NCBI GenBank assembly: GCA_025084515.1
Contig: JAJAGP010001324.1
Coordinates: 53,501-117,500 of the forward strand
From: Ancistrus triradiatus
Lineage: Eukaryota; Chordata; Actinopteri; Siluriformes; Loricariidae
Reading direction: 5' to 3'
Length of the DNA: 64,000 nt
The translations under genes and the position numbers were made by a program. This document shows, piece by piece, positions 1-10,925 of this stretch (position 1 is the stretch's first letter; each line of letters starts with the position of its first letter). The notes beneath the pieces are model-generated. The model was not told the DNA's origin and ran no database searches. It saw nothing but the letters and a program-made list of their open reading frames with translations.

Positions 1-470
1 ATGATTCATTAAATCATATAAATGACTCAAATGGCTGTATCTGAAACAAAGCTTTACATATTCATTTACAATGAAGCTTATCATGCTAAATTCAGCCTGA
101 CTATTCCAGAAGCTTGAGCTCGCTGTCAGCTTTGGATCATTTTCGGAGAGGGTTGATGTAAATTATAGGTATGGTGGAAGAAACAGCCTGATTGACTAGA
201 ATGCTAATTGCTACTCGGACGATAAAAACAGCAAAACAGAGAAGAGTTTAAAAAGTATTATGCTGATTCAGGTCCAAGGACCTGGGGGTGAAGGCTAGAA
301 ATGGCTACAGGTCGTAGGCAGAGCTAAACGCCTGCGATGCTTGCTAATTCTACCTGTTTGCTAATAATTTAATAGTTGTTCACCCACGGGACTTGCTAAA
401 TTTGTAGTTTCCTCACTACAGCAACATAGTGCAACACTTTCTCTTGAGATTGGGCAACCATGAAGTAATA
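1..470. other. Intergenic, no gene seen
   Basis: No reading frame with recognisable protein similarity, no splice-site pattern and no clear repeat family. The base composition is AT-rich and ordinary for teleost intergenic DNA. Confidence 0.5.
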
Positions 471-519
471 GGCTAACAGTTTTATCAGGTACTAACTGTA
501 GCCTGTGTTTTGGACACTG

Positions 520-577
520 GTATACTAGGATAGGGAATATTAGGATTACATGTACTGAGGTAAATATTAGGGTACTT
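520..577. repeat. Detached piece of 27-bp minisatellite
   Basis: Contains ATTAGGATTACATGTACTG and GAGGTAAATATTAGGG, the same motif that forms the array at 4,140-5,500. The motif resumes at 2,120 directly after the inverted-repeat element, so that element appears to have inserted into minisatellite DNA. Confidence 0.6.
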
Positions 578-2115
578 ATGGAGTGAGATCACTGTGTTTA
601 ATACGAGAGGGCAAAATCCAAATACGAGAGCGCAAAGTCGCTTTAAATCAAGCGAAAACAAGTACTGCAGGCTTCCAGCCCAGCAGCGCGTTTCAGTTCT
701 GTGCGCGTTTCGTAGATAAAAAACGGAAACACATCAGAGGCCAAGGCTTGGTAGATCATTACTGGAACTATCGATTGCAAGATGTCGCTAAAGGAAATCA
801 GCAGGAAGGAATAATATAGAGAATAATATAAAATTCAGTAAAGAAGATACTAAATGCATTATTAAAGCTAAAATGAAGGATAAATGGCTAAATCTATGGG
901 CACAGAACAGACTGGAAGACAGTTTTATAATGTTAAAAGTAAACTGGAAAATTATTTCAAAAGAAGGACCATACCATGATGGCCAGCCAGTTCAGCCAGA
1001 CAGAGCTATACATGATCTCAAATACATTCTATCTATTGAGAATGCAGAGTTATCTCAACATCTTTACATTAAATCACATGTTTCACACTAGGCCTGACAA
1101 TTGGGAAGATCGTTCCAAAGTCAAAAATGGAAACAGGTCTAAACTTTGAATGTAATAAACCATCATTGATTTACTGAATTTAACATATTGGGGAGAAAAT
1201 AACATAAAATGCTGCAAGTGCAAAGATTTGGGCACCTATTGATTCCCTGTAGTTTTTTCTGCCAAGGAGTTGCCAAGTACTGACTGGCAGGGTGTCCCAA
1301 TCTGCAGATGCCACATTTTATATTATGATCTTCCAACATGTTAAATTCATCAAATAATACTGTGCATTAAACAATTGTAGAAATATGCCATACTATTGTT
1401 TTCATGTAGAGCTTAGGATAGCTTATTTAGCTTAGAAAATCAGCAAACCTTTGATAAGGAGTGCCCAAACTTTTGATATATGTCATGTATTTCAGTCCTA
1501 ATTTGATTCCCCCTCAAGATGTGAAATGAATCATTGTCTGGCTTGATAATATTTAGGACAATGAAGCATTACGTGTTCTACAGTTTCTTGATCATTACAG
1601 CATTCACAGTTGTCCCTCAGTATGTTTCTTGCATTAAAATAAACCTGCTGTTTTAACCCTGTATGTCCAGATCGTGTCTCTTATAATATGCTCTCCTCTG
1701 CTTCCTTACTTCAGTTTGTGTGCCTGCCCTTTCCTACTGTACTTTATAATATTATAAACTGTCTTCCAGTCTGTTCTGTGCCCAGAGATTTAGCCATTTA
1801 TCCTTCATTTTTAGCTTTAATAATGCATTTATTATCTTCTTCTTTACTGCATTTTATATTTATCTCTGTATTATTCCTTCCTGCCGATTTCCTTTAGCGA
1901 CATCTTGCAATCGATAGTTCCAGTAATGATCTACCAAGCCTTGACCTCTGATGCGTTTCCTCCAGTTTTTATCTACGAAATGCGGACATAACCGAAACGC
2001 GCTGCGGCGTTGGAAGCCTGCAGTACTTGGTTTTCGCTCGATTTTAAAGTGGTTTTGCGCTCTCGTATTTGGATTTTGCGCTCTCGTATTAAAGATAGTG
2101 ATCTCACTCCATAGA
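578..2115. mobile_element. Inverted-repeat element with TA flanks and LINE fragments
   Basis: The left arm (578 to about 955) and right arm (about 1,737 to 2,115) are inverted copies of each other. Both outer ends read TGGAGTGAGATCAC and abut TA, as for a TA target duplication. Each arm carries two ATACGAGAG-type repeats, then a conserved block including CAAGGCTTGGTAGATCATTA. The inner parts of the arms encode a peptide like KDKWLNLWAQNRLED, and the minus strand at about 1,510-1,690 encodes a cysteine/histidine motif ending ETVEHVMLHCPKY. Both resemble the C-terminal end of I/Nimb-like LINE ORF2 proteins. No transposase is visible. It could be a non-autonomous DNA transposon that captured LINE sequence, or two LINE-derived copies in inverted orientation. 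I cannot decide between these. Confidence 0.6.
1510..1900 (-). pseudogene. LINE ORF2 C-terminal fragment (I/Nimb-like)
   Basis: Read on the minus strand, the segment gives KWLNLWAQNRLEDSL, then TRSGHTGLKQQVYFNARN, then a Cys-x-Cys-Cys run followed by ETVEHVMLHCPKY. This order (Trp-rich GR-like block, then a zinc-knuckle-like CxxC...HxxxxC) is what follows the RNase H domain in I-group LINEs. The frame is broken between blocks, so it is a dead fragment. Clade assignment is from motif memory only. Confidence 0.55.
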
Positions 2116-2164
2116 CAACTGAGGTAAATATTAGGATTAGGTTAGTGGGGTAAATGTTAGAATT

Positions 2165-3498
2165 ACGGTGGTGCTTGAAAAGTTTGTGAACCCTTTATAG
2201 AATTTTTTTTTTTATTTCTGCATAAATAACACATAAAACATCATCAGATTTTTCACACAAGTCCTAAAAGTAGATAAGAGAGAACCCAGTTAAACAAATG
2301 AGACATAAATATTATACTTGGTCATTTATTTACTGAGGAAAATGATCCAATATTACATATTAGTGAGTGGCAAAAGTATGTGAGCCTTTGCTTTCAGTAT
2401 CTGGTGTGACCCCCCTGTGCAGCAAAATAACTGCAGCTAAACGTTTTCCTGTAGCTGTTGATCAATCCTGCACCCGGGCTTGGAGGAATTTTAGCCCTTT
2501 CCGTTTTCCTTCGTACAGAACACAGCTTCAGCTCTGGGATGGTGGTGGGTTTCTTCCACTTTAGCTGCTCGCTTCAGGTCCTTCCACACAGCATTTCCAT
2601 TGGATTAAGGTCAAGGACTTTTGACTTGGCCATTCCAAAACATGAACGTTATTCTTCTGTAACCATTCTTTGGTAGCACGGCTTGTTGAGCTTAGGGTCG
2701 TTTGTCTTGCTGCATGACCCACCTTTCTCTTTGAGATTCAGTTCATGGACAGATGTCCTGACATTTTCCTTTAGAATTCTCTGATATCATTCAGAATTCA
2801 TTGTTCCATCAATGATGGCAAGCCATCCTGCCCAGATGCAGCAAAACAGGCCCAAACCATGATACTAACCCCCACCAAGTTTTCACAGATGGGATAAGGG
2901 TTTCTTATGCCGGAATGCGGTGGTTTCCCTTTTCTCCAAACATAACGCTTTTCTTTTAAACCAAAAAGTTCTAGATTGGTCTCACCCGTCCACAAAACAT
3001 TCTTCCAATAACCTTCTGGCTCGTCCACGTGATTCTTTAGCAAACTGCAGACGAGCAGCAATGTTCTTTTTTGGAGAGCAGTGGCTTTCTCCTTGCAGCC
3101 CTGCCATGCACACCATTGTTGTTCAGTGTTCTTCTGATGGTGGACTCATGAACATTAACATTAGCCAATGTGAGAGAGGCCTTCAGTTGCTTAGAAGTTA
3201 CCCTGGGGTCCTTTGTGACCTCACCAGCTATTACACGCCTTGCTCTTGGAGTGATCTTTGTTGGTCGGCCACTCCTGGGGAGGGTAACAATGGTCAGGAA
3301 TTTCCTCCATTTGTACACAATCTGTCTGACTGTGGATTGGTGGAGTCCAAACTCTTTAGAGATGGTTTTGTAAACTTTTCCAGCCTGAAGAGCATCAACA
3401 ACTCTTTTTCTGAGGTCCTCAGAAATCTTCTTTGTTTGCGCCAGGATACACTTCCACAAACGTGTGTTGTGAAAAGCAGACTTTGATAGATCCCTGCA
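2165..3498 (-). mobile_element. Tc1-like transposon relic, type B (one end lost)
   Basis: The left terminal repeat begins GTGCTTGAAAAGTTTGTGAA, and the interior carries a minus-strand Tc1-type transposase. The matching right terminal repeat, whose relative is seen at 12,940-13,199 in a related copy, is missing: similarity stops near 3,498. The element is therefore truncated at its transposase 5' side and cannot be mobile. Confidence 0.75.
2798..3445 (-). pseudogene. Tc1-like transposase, frameshifted, catalytic Asp lost
   Basis: The N-terminal part (about 3,445-3,040) encodes the paired-type helix-turn-helix region, including KKISEDLRKRVVDALQAGK and TVRQIVYKWRKF followed by the GRPTK linker typical of Tc1 transposases. 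A frameshift near 3,045 leads into the catalytic region, with YWKNVLWTGETNLELFG. In active Tc1 enzymes this motif is (W)xDE(T/S), so the first catalytic aspartate has become glycine at about 2,985. Frameshift, missing start context and the D-to-G change together show an inactive relic. Related decayed copies lie at 12,363-13,199. Confidence 0.85.
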
Positions 3499-4139
3499 GT
3501 AGTGTGCCAGGATTAGAAAAGTTTTGGCTAGAAGACAGAGCAGAACCAAACACAGATAATGGGTGAGGGCGCTGACTGACACAGGTAGGTACAAGCCATG
3601 TAGCCAAACTACACACACACACACACATACACACTTTTTAGTTTTACTGATGTGACAAAGGTTTCTGGAGATTTGTTTCTCAGCTCAGGTAAATGACGTC
3701 ACTGTTTCATGTTTCGTGTTTACGGACCTGCTGATGTTTGTTCCAGTCTGGAGCTGGACCACAGTGAACACAGTACACACACACGCACACACATGCACAT
3801 ACTCATACACACACTCCAGTGAGTGTGAACATGCCAGAAGAATTTCCAAAAGAGTTTGAGCAAACGTCCAATGAATCCATTCATCACAGAGAAACAGGGA
3901 TCTGCTGACTGAAACCACAGACGTTTTTTTAGCAACCAAACTTTTTTGACTGGAACGTAAGGAAAATATAGAGCAGATGTGTCTAATCTTAATCTGGATC
4001 CCAAGTAATAGGTCCAAATTAGAGTCGTTACAGTGGGTCTATGGGTTACAACTCCATACGGATAAAGGATTCGTAGAATTGCTGCGATTACATAAGATAT
4101 TGTTAACCACTGGATATTCAGGTGGCGTACAAATACACC
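3499..4139. other. Intergenic, CA repeats only
   Basis: No gene seen. Short CA tracts lie at about 3,609-3,634 and 3,773-3,812. A lone TGACGTCA (CRE-type) occurs at 3,694-3,701 with no promoter context around it. Confidence 0.5.
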
Positions 4140-5500
4140 AATAGCAAAGACTAGGATTAGGATTACTGAGGTTAGGATTTGGACTAGGTTTACTGACATA
4201 AAGATTAGGATTAGATGTAGTTGTAATCAGGTAAAGATTAGGAATATGTTTACTGAGGTAAAGATTAGGATTAGGATTAGATGTACTGAGGTAAAAATTA
4301 GGATTAGATGTACTGAGGTAAAGATTAAGATTAGGTGTACTACAGAAATGGTTAGGTTTAGGATTAGGTGTACTGAGGTAAAATTATGATTAGGATTAGG
4401 AGTACTGAGGTAAAGATTAGGTTTATGTGTATTAAGGTAAAATGATTAGGATTAGATATACTGAGATAAAAATGAAGATTAGGAGTACTGATGCAAATAT
4501 TAGGATTAGATGTACTGATGTAACAATTTAGGATTAGGTGTACTAAAATAAAGTTTAGGATTAGAAGTACTGAGGTAAATACTAGGATTAGGAATATTGA
4601 GGTAAAAATTGGGATTAAGATTCAGTGTAGTGAGTTTAAGATTAGGATTATGTTTACTGAGGTAACATTACGATTAGGTGTACTGAGGTAAAAATTAGGA
4701 TTGGAGTACTGAGGTAAAAGATTAGCATTAGGTGTAATAAGGTAAAGGTTAGAATTGATGTGCTGAGGTAAATATTAGGGTAAGGAATCGCTGTAGTGAG
4801 GTAAAGATTCGGATTAGGTGTACTGACAGATTATGAGTACTGATATAAAAATTATGATTAGTTGTACTGAGGTAAAATTATTATTAGGATTAGGTGTACT
4901 GAGGTAAAGATTAAGATTAGGATTATGAGTACTGAGGAAAAGATTAAGATCAGGTGAACTGAGGTAACATTTAGCATTAGGAGTACTGAGGTAGAGATTC
5001 GGATTAGATGTACTGAGGTAAAGATTAGGATTAGGTGTACTACAGAAATGGTTAGGTTTAGGATTAGGTGTACTGAGGTAAAATTATGATTAGGATTAGG
5101 AGTACTGAGGTAAAGATTAGGTTTACGTGTATTAAGGTAAAATTATTAGGATTAGATATACTGAGATAAAAATGAAGATTAGGAGTACTAAAGTAAAATA
5201 AAGATTAGGATTAGGAGTACTGATGCAAATATTAGGATTAGATGTACTGATGTAACAATTTAGGATTAGGTGTACTAAAATAAAGTTTAGGATTGGTGTA
5301 CTGAGGTAAAGATTGGGATCAGATGTACTGAGGTAATTATTAGGGTTAGGTGCACTGAGGTAAAATTATTATTAGGGTTAGGTGCACTGAGGTACAGATT
5401 AGGATTAGGACTAGGAGTATTGAGGTGAAGATTAAGATTAGGAGTACTGAGCTAAATATTAGGCTTGATGTACTGAGGTAAATATTAGGATTAGGAATGA
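4140..5500. repeat. 27-bp minisatellite array
   Basis: Tandem degenerate repeats of a unit close to TACTGAGGTAAAGATTAGGA plus TTAGGTG (about 27 bp), roughly 45-50 diverged copies. Some larger blocks are duplicated: the stretch from about 4,320 to 4,560 recurs almost unchanged at about 5,020-5,290, showing higher-order amplification. The ATTAGG core resembles but is not the vertebrate telomere repeat. Confidence 0.85.
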
Positions 5501-6039
5501 TGTACGACTTTTTTCTCAAACCCTTTTATGCTGAAGACAAATTGAAAAAAGACTAGGCAGTAGCCCCTTTTCACTTAAAGGCCACAGCTGTGATTAGCTG
5601 CTGCTCCATGGACAGACAGTGAGTCACGCCAAAGATGTTAGAGATGATCCAACTTCCATCTACACGATGACTTCACTGTTTGTTCCACCTCGCCCTCCCA
5701 AAATTCCCGTGGCAATACTGACTCGAGTTTAACGTGCCACGCCCACTTCCACCATCTTTTCCCCTCAGAGAAAATGTTGTTCTTTCTTGCCAAGATAAGA
5801 TCCGTTCCGGACCATTAGCAACAAGTAATGTTGGTTACATGGACCGTGGAGACCTGAGGGTTCGAGTCTGCAGGGCTGTAGACAAGAGGTTTGTTTTGCA
5901 TTGTTTTGATTTAGTGCTGATGATTTAATTCCTAAAATGGGCAACATGAGTAATGTCTTGGAGCATGGATACACTAGAGCAGATGGATAACTACTATCTC
6001 CAACCTCACAATGGACTTAGAATCTGACAACGCTCATTG
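5501..6039. other. Intergenic, possible SINE head
   Basis: No gene seen. At about 5,840-5,890 the sequence GAGGGTTCGAGTCTGCAGGG resembles a tRNA B-box, as in tRNA-derived SINEs, but no full element can be delimited. Confidence 0.35.
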
Positions 6040-6950
6040 CTACAATGAGAGCCTTGGCCGATGCAAAACGGTGGCTTCAAGGACTGCATCCAACCTGACT
6101 TGGTGCCAGCATAACTTTTATCCATTGTGGTTATAATAGAAACAAGGGTCTGATGCAACAAATTGACCAATGTAACTTCATCCACTAGGCCCATGTTGGG
6201 TCAACAATATGACAGGAGGACCAAGGGTTTGGTGTCAACAGTTTGATAAGAGGGCCACGTTTTGGTGCCAATGATTTCCCAATGTTACTTTATCCACTGG
6301 GCCAATGTTGAGTCAACAGTCTGATGATAGAACCAAGGGCTTGGTGCCAACCATCAGCCAGTGTAACTTTATCCACTGGTCCAGTGTTGGGCCAACAATC
6401 TGATAATAGAGCCAAGGGTTTGGTGCCAGCGATCATCCAATGTAACTTTATCCATTCTGCCAATGTTGGATCAATAATCTCATAATAAAGCCAATAAGCT
6501 TTCTTGTATACAATCACCCAATCTTACTTTATCCATTGGGCTAGTCATCTCATAATAGACAAAAATTTCAAAGATCTTGGGTCACAATCTAAAAACAGAG
6601 CCAAAGGTTTGGTATCAACGATCACCCAATGTAACTTTATCCATTGGTCCAATGTTGGCCCAACAATATGATAACAGAAATAAGGGTTTTGGTGCCAACA
6701 ATTGACCAATGTAACTTTATCAATTGAAAATTGGTGCCAGTGATCACCCAGTGTGACTTTACCCATTGGTCCAATGTTGGGCCAACAATCTGATAATAGA
6801 ACCACGGGTTTGATGCCAATGATCGTCTACTGTAATGTAACTTTCAATTGGGAAAGTCATCTGAAAATAAAGCCAAAGTTTGGTGCAAAAAATCACCCAG
6901 TTGAAGTTCATTTATTTGACATTACACCAATGATTTAATTGCAGGGCCAT
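6040..6950. repeat. Approximately 80-bp satellite, about eleven copies
   Basis: Repeating unit of about 79-80 bp built from AACTTTATCCATTGGGCCAA, then a TGTTGGGCCAACAATCTG block, then an AAGGGTTTGGTGCCAACGAT block. Copies diverge by substitutions and small indels. The unit holds an internal palindrome-like TTGGGCCAA. Peptide frames on the minus strand here are by-products of the repeat. Confidence 0.8.
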
Positions 6951-8270
6951 CAGACTTTCACCTATACTTAAATATATCCACTGGGCCAACATTTGGCCAA
7001 CTGGGCTCAAGGGTTAAGTCCCAATAACTGTTGAGCCCATAAGCAAAGCTCTTGACCTTCAACTGCTCAGATCAATTGCACCGACATCAGCAATCTATAT
7101 CTAGACGTAAATCAATCAACACAACATTGGTCCAATGGAGAAAATACAAACCCACCAACCTTTGGCCAGGTTCGATTCTTCCAGCCTCATTTTTTTTCCA
7201 GCCAAAATTAGACAAAAGCCTGCAGTGACCAAAATCAACACAATGACCAATACAATTCAGGCTATTCCAATTCTGGCACGACTTCAGCAATCATCTTGGG
7301 CCGATGTTGGACCAACTGTTTGAACTCCGGACCATCAGACTTCCATCGATACGGAGTCTTGAGGTTTGGCCCAGGGGAAATGTCCTCTAAATTAAGTGAT
7401 GCAACAATTCCAGTTGTAAGAACAGTAAGTGGGTGAGTGAAGGGAAAGTTTTGTATGTAGTTGGCAGGTTTTGGCCCAGCAGGTCACTTTTTGGCAGCCA
7501 CAGGTGTACCGCAAGTTACCAAGGCTTCCAGTGTGAGAGGCTCCCTCTCAGGCTCACTCTTGTTGTTGGTAATGAAGCTGATTAGACAGGTCGTCGTTCA
7601 TGCCAAATGGCCCCTTGGCAATTCTTAAGAATTTCTAGTGCCAGATTGCTCCACGAGTACATTTGGTCTTTCAGTCTTTGGAGCTCACTTGGACTTGGGT
7701 TTAGAATTAGGAAGTGCTAGAGACTGACGTTGGACCTTTCGGGTGGTAGCAAAAGTGACGTGACGCCGGTATGAGACACCTCCCAGTGGAGAACAGCGAC
7801 CCTTTTAAGCACCAGGTGTGACTCAGCACATTTTGGTGAGCCGTTAGCAGAACAGTGTGCGTCGGCCCTGTTGATTGATTGCACTCTTGGCTTTACATGA
7901 ATGGAAGCTCTCAGTTGGGTTCCAGTTCGGCCACGGTAGCTTCCTCGCCCACTAAGTCAACTCTGGGCCTGGATGTCTGGAAGCGTCCGAGCACACAGGA
8001 AGACCACAGCGTCTGGACCCGGGACAATTCACGGCTTCAGTTGAGTCTCTCTCTCTCTGACTCATTCCTCCTGACCGCGGGTTCCAGTAAGGCAGCTGTA
8101 GCACCCGAGTCTCGCTTCTGCACAGTGTCAGAGACAAAACTAAAAACGTTTGTGCAAAGAAGAACCCAGACTTTCCAGCTAGAAGACTAATCAAGTCTGT
8201 GAAGCCAAAATTGCCAATAAGGCCCTCGCACCTGGTACTTACAACCAGTGTTCACATTACCTTGTCTTAG
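6951..8270. other. Intergenic, decayed satellite and SINE-like tail
   Basis: Up to about 7,330 there are degraded relatives of the preceding satellite (CACTGGGCCAACATTTGGCC). The sequence TCTTGACCTTCAACTGCTCAG at about 7,050 matches the tail style of teleost tRNA-SINEs. From 7,330 to 8,270 I see no gene or recognisable repeat. Confidence 0.4.
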
Positions 8271-8425
8271 TATAAACCCCCAAATCAGAAAAAGTTGGGA
8301 TGGTATGGTGTTTCTTACATTTACTTTGCCTGAATCCAAGATATTTCATGTTTTTCTTTGTTAATAAACATTCAGACCTGCAACACATTCAAAAAAAAAG
8401 TTGGGATGGGGGCAATTTAGGGCTA
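8270..8425. repeat. Teleost interspersed repeat fragment (AAAGTTGGGATGG)
   Basis: CAGAAAAAGTTGGGATGGTA near the left and CAACACATTCAAAAAAAAAG followed by TTGGGATGGGGGCAAT near the right resemble the two ends of a common teleost interspersed element. I recall the sequence style but cannot assign a family here. Confidence 0.4.
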
Positions 8426-9189
8426 GTAATGAGGTAAACTAAATAATGATGTGATGTCTGACAAGCCTGACGTTTTCCCAACGATATCATGTCATACTTG
8501 CAGAGGTACCAGTCCAATGATCTTCACCTCTTCCCCACACTTCTCAAAGCTCAGCCTGCCAGTGATTAAACCCTCAACCTTCTGGGTCTATGACGTTGAC
8601 GTCTAGAGTAGAGGTGATGTTAAGGACTCCGGAAGCATTACCGCCCTGATAAACATTTTTGCAGTGACCTGAGAAAAAAACAAGAAGCTTCCCTGAAACT
8701 CCTGAGTCAAGTCAGTGTAGTTCCCATAAAAATAAAAAAACCCCAGACATGACACCCCAGGCATTTGATTAACTCCATGAACATCCGGCTCGGGATCAGC
8801 CTTCTTGTTCATGAACCTAGAACCCTGTGGAGCAGAGCGCCGCTGTAGCCTCCTTCGCACGTGAGTGTTAAATCCATTGTGTGAAGAAGCCATGAATCAC
8901 TCTTTCATTACTCATGTTTGCTCCTCTGGACGTGGACTTAGCCACGAGACCTGTTTGACCCTGAGTCTGAGAGGGCAAATGGCCATTTGGTTGACCTATA
9001 GTTGAAGTTACTGTCTCTGTTACAGTGGTGCCACTTCCAGGCAATGGGTTCAAATCCAACTGCCAAATCCATACGTAATTATACATAACTTGGGACCCAC
9101 TGGTTGTGGCTTTAGGCTTCAACTGGATGTCTGTGCTTAAAATCTGATGCCTGGTTTTGAACCTGATGGTCCTGTTTGGGCTACTCAAT
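8426..9189. other. Intergenic, nothing recognised
   Basis: No coding similarity, splice pattern or tandem structure that I can support. Confidence 0.45.
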
Positions 9190-9560
9190 GCTTCTGTGGT
9201 TAAAGTACTGGATTGCTTCGAAGATTGTGATTTCAAAACCCAACTCCACCCATCTACCAACCATCAACTGCTCAGGTCTTGTAAGTCGCTCTGGACTTCT
9301 TATTCCAAATTCTAGTGCCTGGTTTTGGACCTCATGGTCTCATTTGGGCTCCTCAATGGTTCTGTGGTTAAAGTATTGGACTAGTTGGAAGTCCATGAGT
9401 TCAAATCCTACCTCTGTAAAGATCATCATCAAAGTTCTTGGAGCGAAATGGCATAAATTCAAACCTCTTGTTTTGGATCTTGTTTGGAGCCCCATTAATT
9501 AGAGTTAGAGGACAGAGTGGTGGTTCTAGGCCAATTAGAAGGTTGTGAGTTCAAATCCCA
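9190..9560 (+). repeat. Tandem tRNA-like SINE units
   Basis: Two to three related units spaced about 165-180 bp. Each has TCTGTGGTTAAAGTA(C/T)TGGA (A-box-like) followed after about 40 bp by GAGTTCAAATCC-type sequence (B-box/T-loop-like). Between them lies CATCAACTGCTCAGGTCTTG with TAAGTCGCTCTGGA, the classic tail of teleost tRNA-derived SINEs. No intact tRNA cloverleaf can be folded, so these are SINE derivatives and not tRNA genes. Confidence 0.5.
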
Positions 9561-10083
9561 CCTCAAAAAGGACATAAAGCCCTTAGAGCTGCTTCATATT
9601 CGATTATAACTATATGAACTAAAGATGTACGGAAGCCATTGAGCGAACCTTCTGGAAGAACGTTGGTCTGCCAAGTCCAGCTAAGCTGCCTGGACTTCTC
9701 GTCATACAAGCTAATCATTTTGACGGGTGTTTGGTGCTCTCTCGTCAGATTTGCACCAAGGTGCCACATTCTGAATCTCGTCCCGTGGGCAGAGAAGCCA
9801 CACCAGCTCGATGTCAGTTTGCTGACAGCACTTCAGAGCACGTCGACGCGGTCAAGGCAAGATGCTGACGTCCGACTCAGTCATCCTCTCATCCTCTCAA
9901 GGACGTGAGCTCGGACCATGAGGGGACGGCTAGAATGGAGGCATTCCTCATGGAAGCAAACACGGTGAATTAGATGAGAGATTAGAGGTGAGATTTTGAC
10001 CCCTCCACCTTCTGGTCAGTTTAGGTGGAGAACCTTAAACGCTGCTCCATCACAGCCAACATTGTTGGACTGTATGTGGTATA

Positions 10084-10086
<3 letters not shown>
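9561..10086. other. Intergenic, nothing recognised
   Basis: No gene or repeat that I can support before the microsatellite cluster at 10,087. Confidence 0.45.
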
Positions 10087-10123
<37 letters not shown>

Positions 10124-10221
10124 TGTGTGTGTTGGTTAGCCTGTGTAGGTTGTTTTCATTGAACGGCCACACCTGAGGAAAGTCTAAACAACGTCTGGAA
10201 ACATTCACTTCACTAACACAC

Positions 10222-10299
<78 letters not shown>

Positions 10300-10408
10300 T
10301 CACTCAGGTAATGGAGCAATTTTGCTGCTGTTTATGCTGTGGGATATTTTTGGTTCTCTTATGCAATAAACCGGAACGGCAACGCTAAACACACCATATA
10401 TCCATTGT

Positions 10409-10454
<46 letters not shown>

Positions 10455-10460
10455 ACACTA
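10087..10460. repeat. Microsatellite cluster: (TG)n, (CT)n(CA)n, (CA)n
   Basis: (TG)n at about 10,087-10,132, a compound (CT)n-(CA)n tract at about 10,228-10,294, and (CA)n at about 10,411-10,458. The first and second tracts flank unique sequence in inverted sense (TG then CA), so the DNA between them could fold back. Confidence 0.9.
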
Positions 10461-10689
10461 ACCACGTAATTAACTGTTCTCAAACATATTTGCCCAGATG
10501 AGGTCTATTTTTGTCGTGTAAGAAGCTGAGTGGCCAAGAGATGAAGGACAAATTGGCTTTTCCGACTGAGGCAGCTGCAACAGTGAGACCATTGGCCGAC
10601 AGAGGGGTTGTGGTGGTGGGTGGTGGATGGATGTCGGGGAAGTGCAGGGAAGTGTGGGGAAGTGTCCATCTACTCATGGTAAGACGAGA

Positions 10690-10925
10690 CTGGCAGGTAC
10701 ATGCCCAGCTATCACTGTGTCTGAAGACGTCTTCACAGGCTTAGATAAGATGTCTGAGACATTTTGTTATACCAAGACGTCTCAAGACATCTTAAGACTG
10801 AATGAAGGAAGACATCTCTCTGTCTTGAGACATAAAAGTAAAAAACATGGAAGTAATAATTTTGTATGTGTTGAAGACAAGGCATGACTTCAAAACATGA
10901 CATGTCTTGAGACACAGAGACCTTA
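10690..10925. repeat. GACATCTTGAGAC-rich inverted repeat, left copy
   Basis: Dense words of the type AAGACGTCTC, AAGACATCTTAAGAC and TGTCTTGAGACA, many themselves palindromic. The reverse complement of the block at 16,060-16,140 aligns with it over GTCTGAAGACGTCTT and AAGATGTCTGA plus following bases. It may be one terminus of an old DNA transposon. Confidence 0.5.

Noticed and set aside
3694..3701. CRE site TGACGTCA as an fn1 regulatory element
   Set aside because: It lies 16 kb upstream next to transposon debris, with no other promoter signals. An eight-base match alone is weak.
4140..5500. Possible interstitial telomere from repeated ATTAGG words
   Set aside because: The repeat is a 27-bp unit with TACTGAGGTAAAG between the ATTAGG words and has no TTAGGG runs.
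9190..9560. tRNA genes
   Set aside because: Only A/B-box-like pieces are present; no acceptor stem or anticodon arm can be completed, so a SINE origin fits better.
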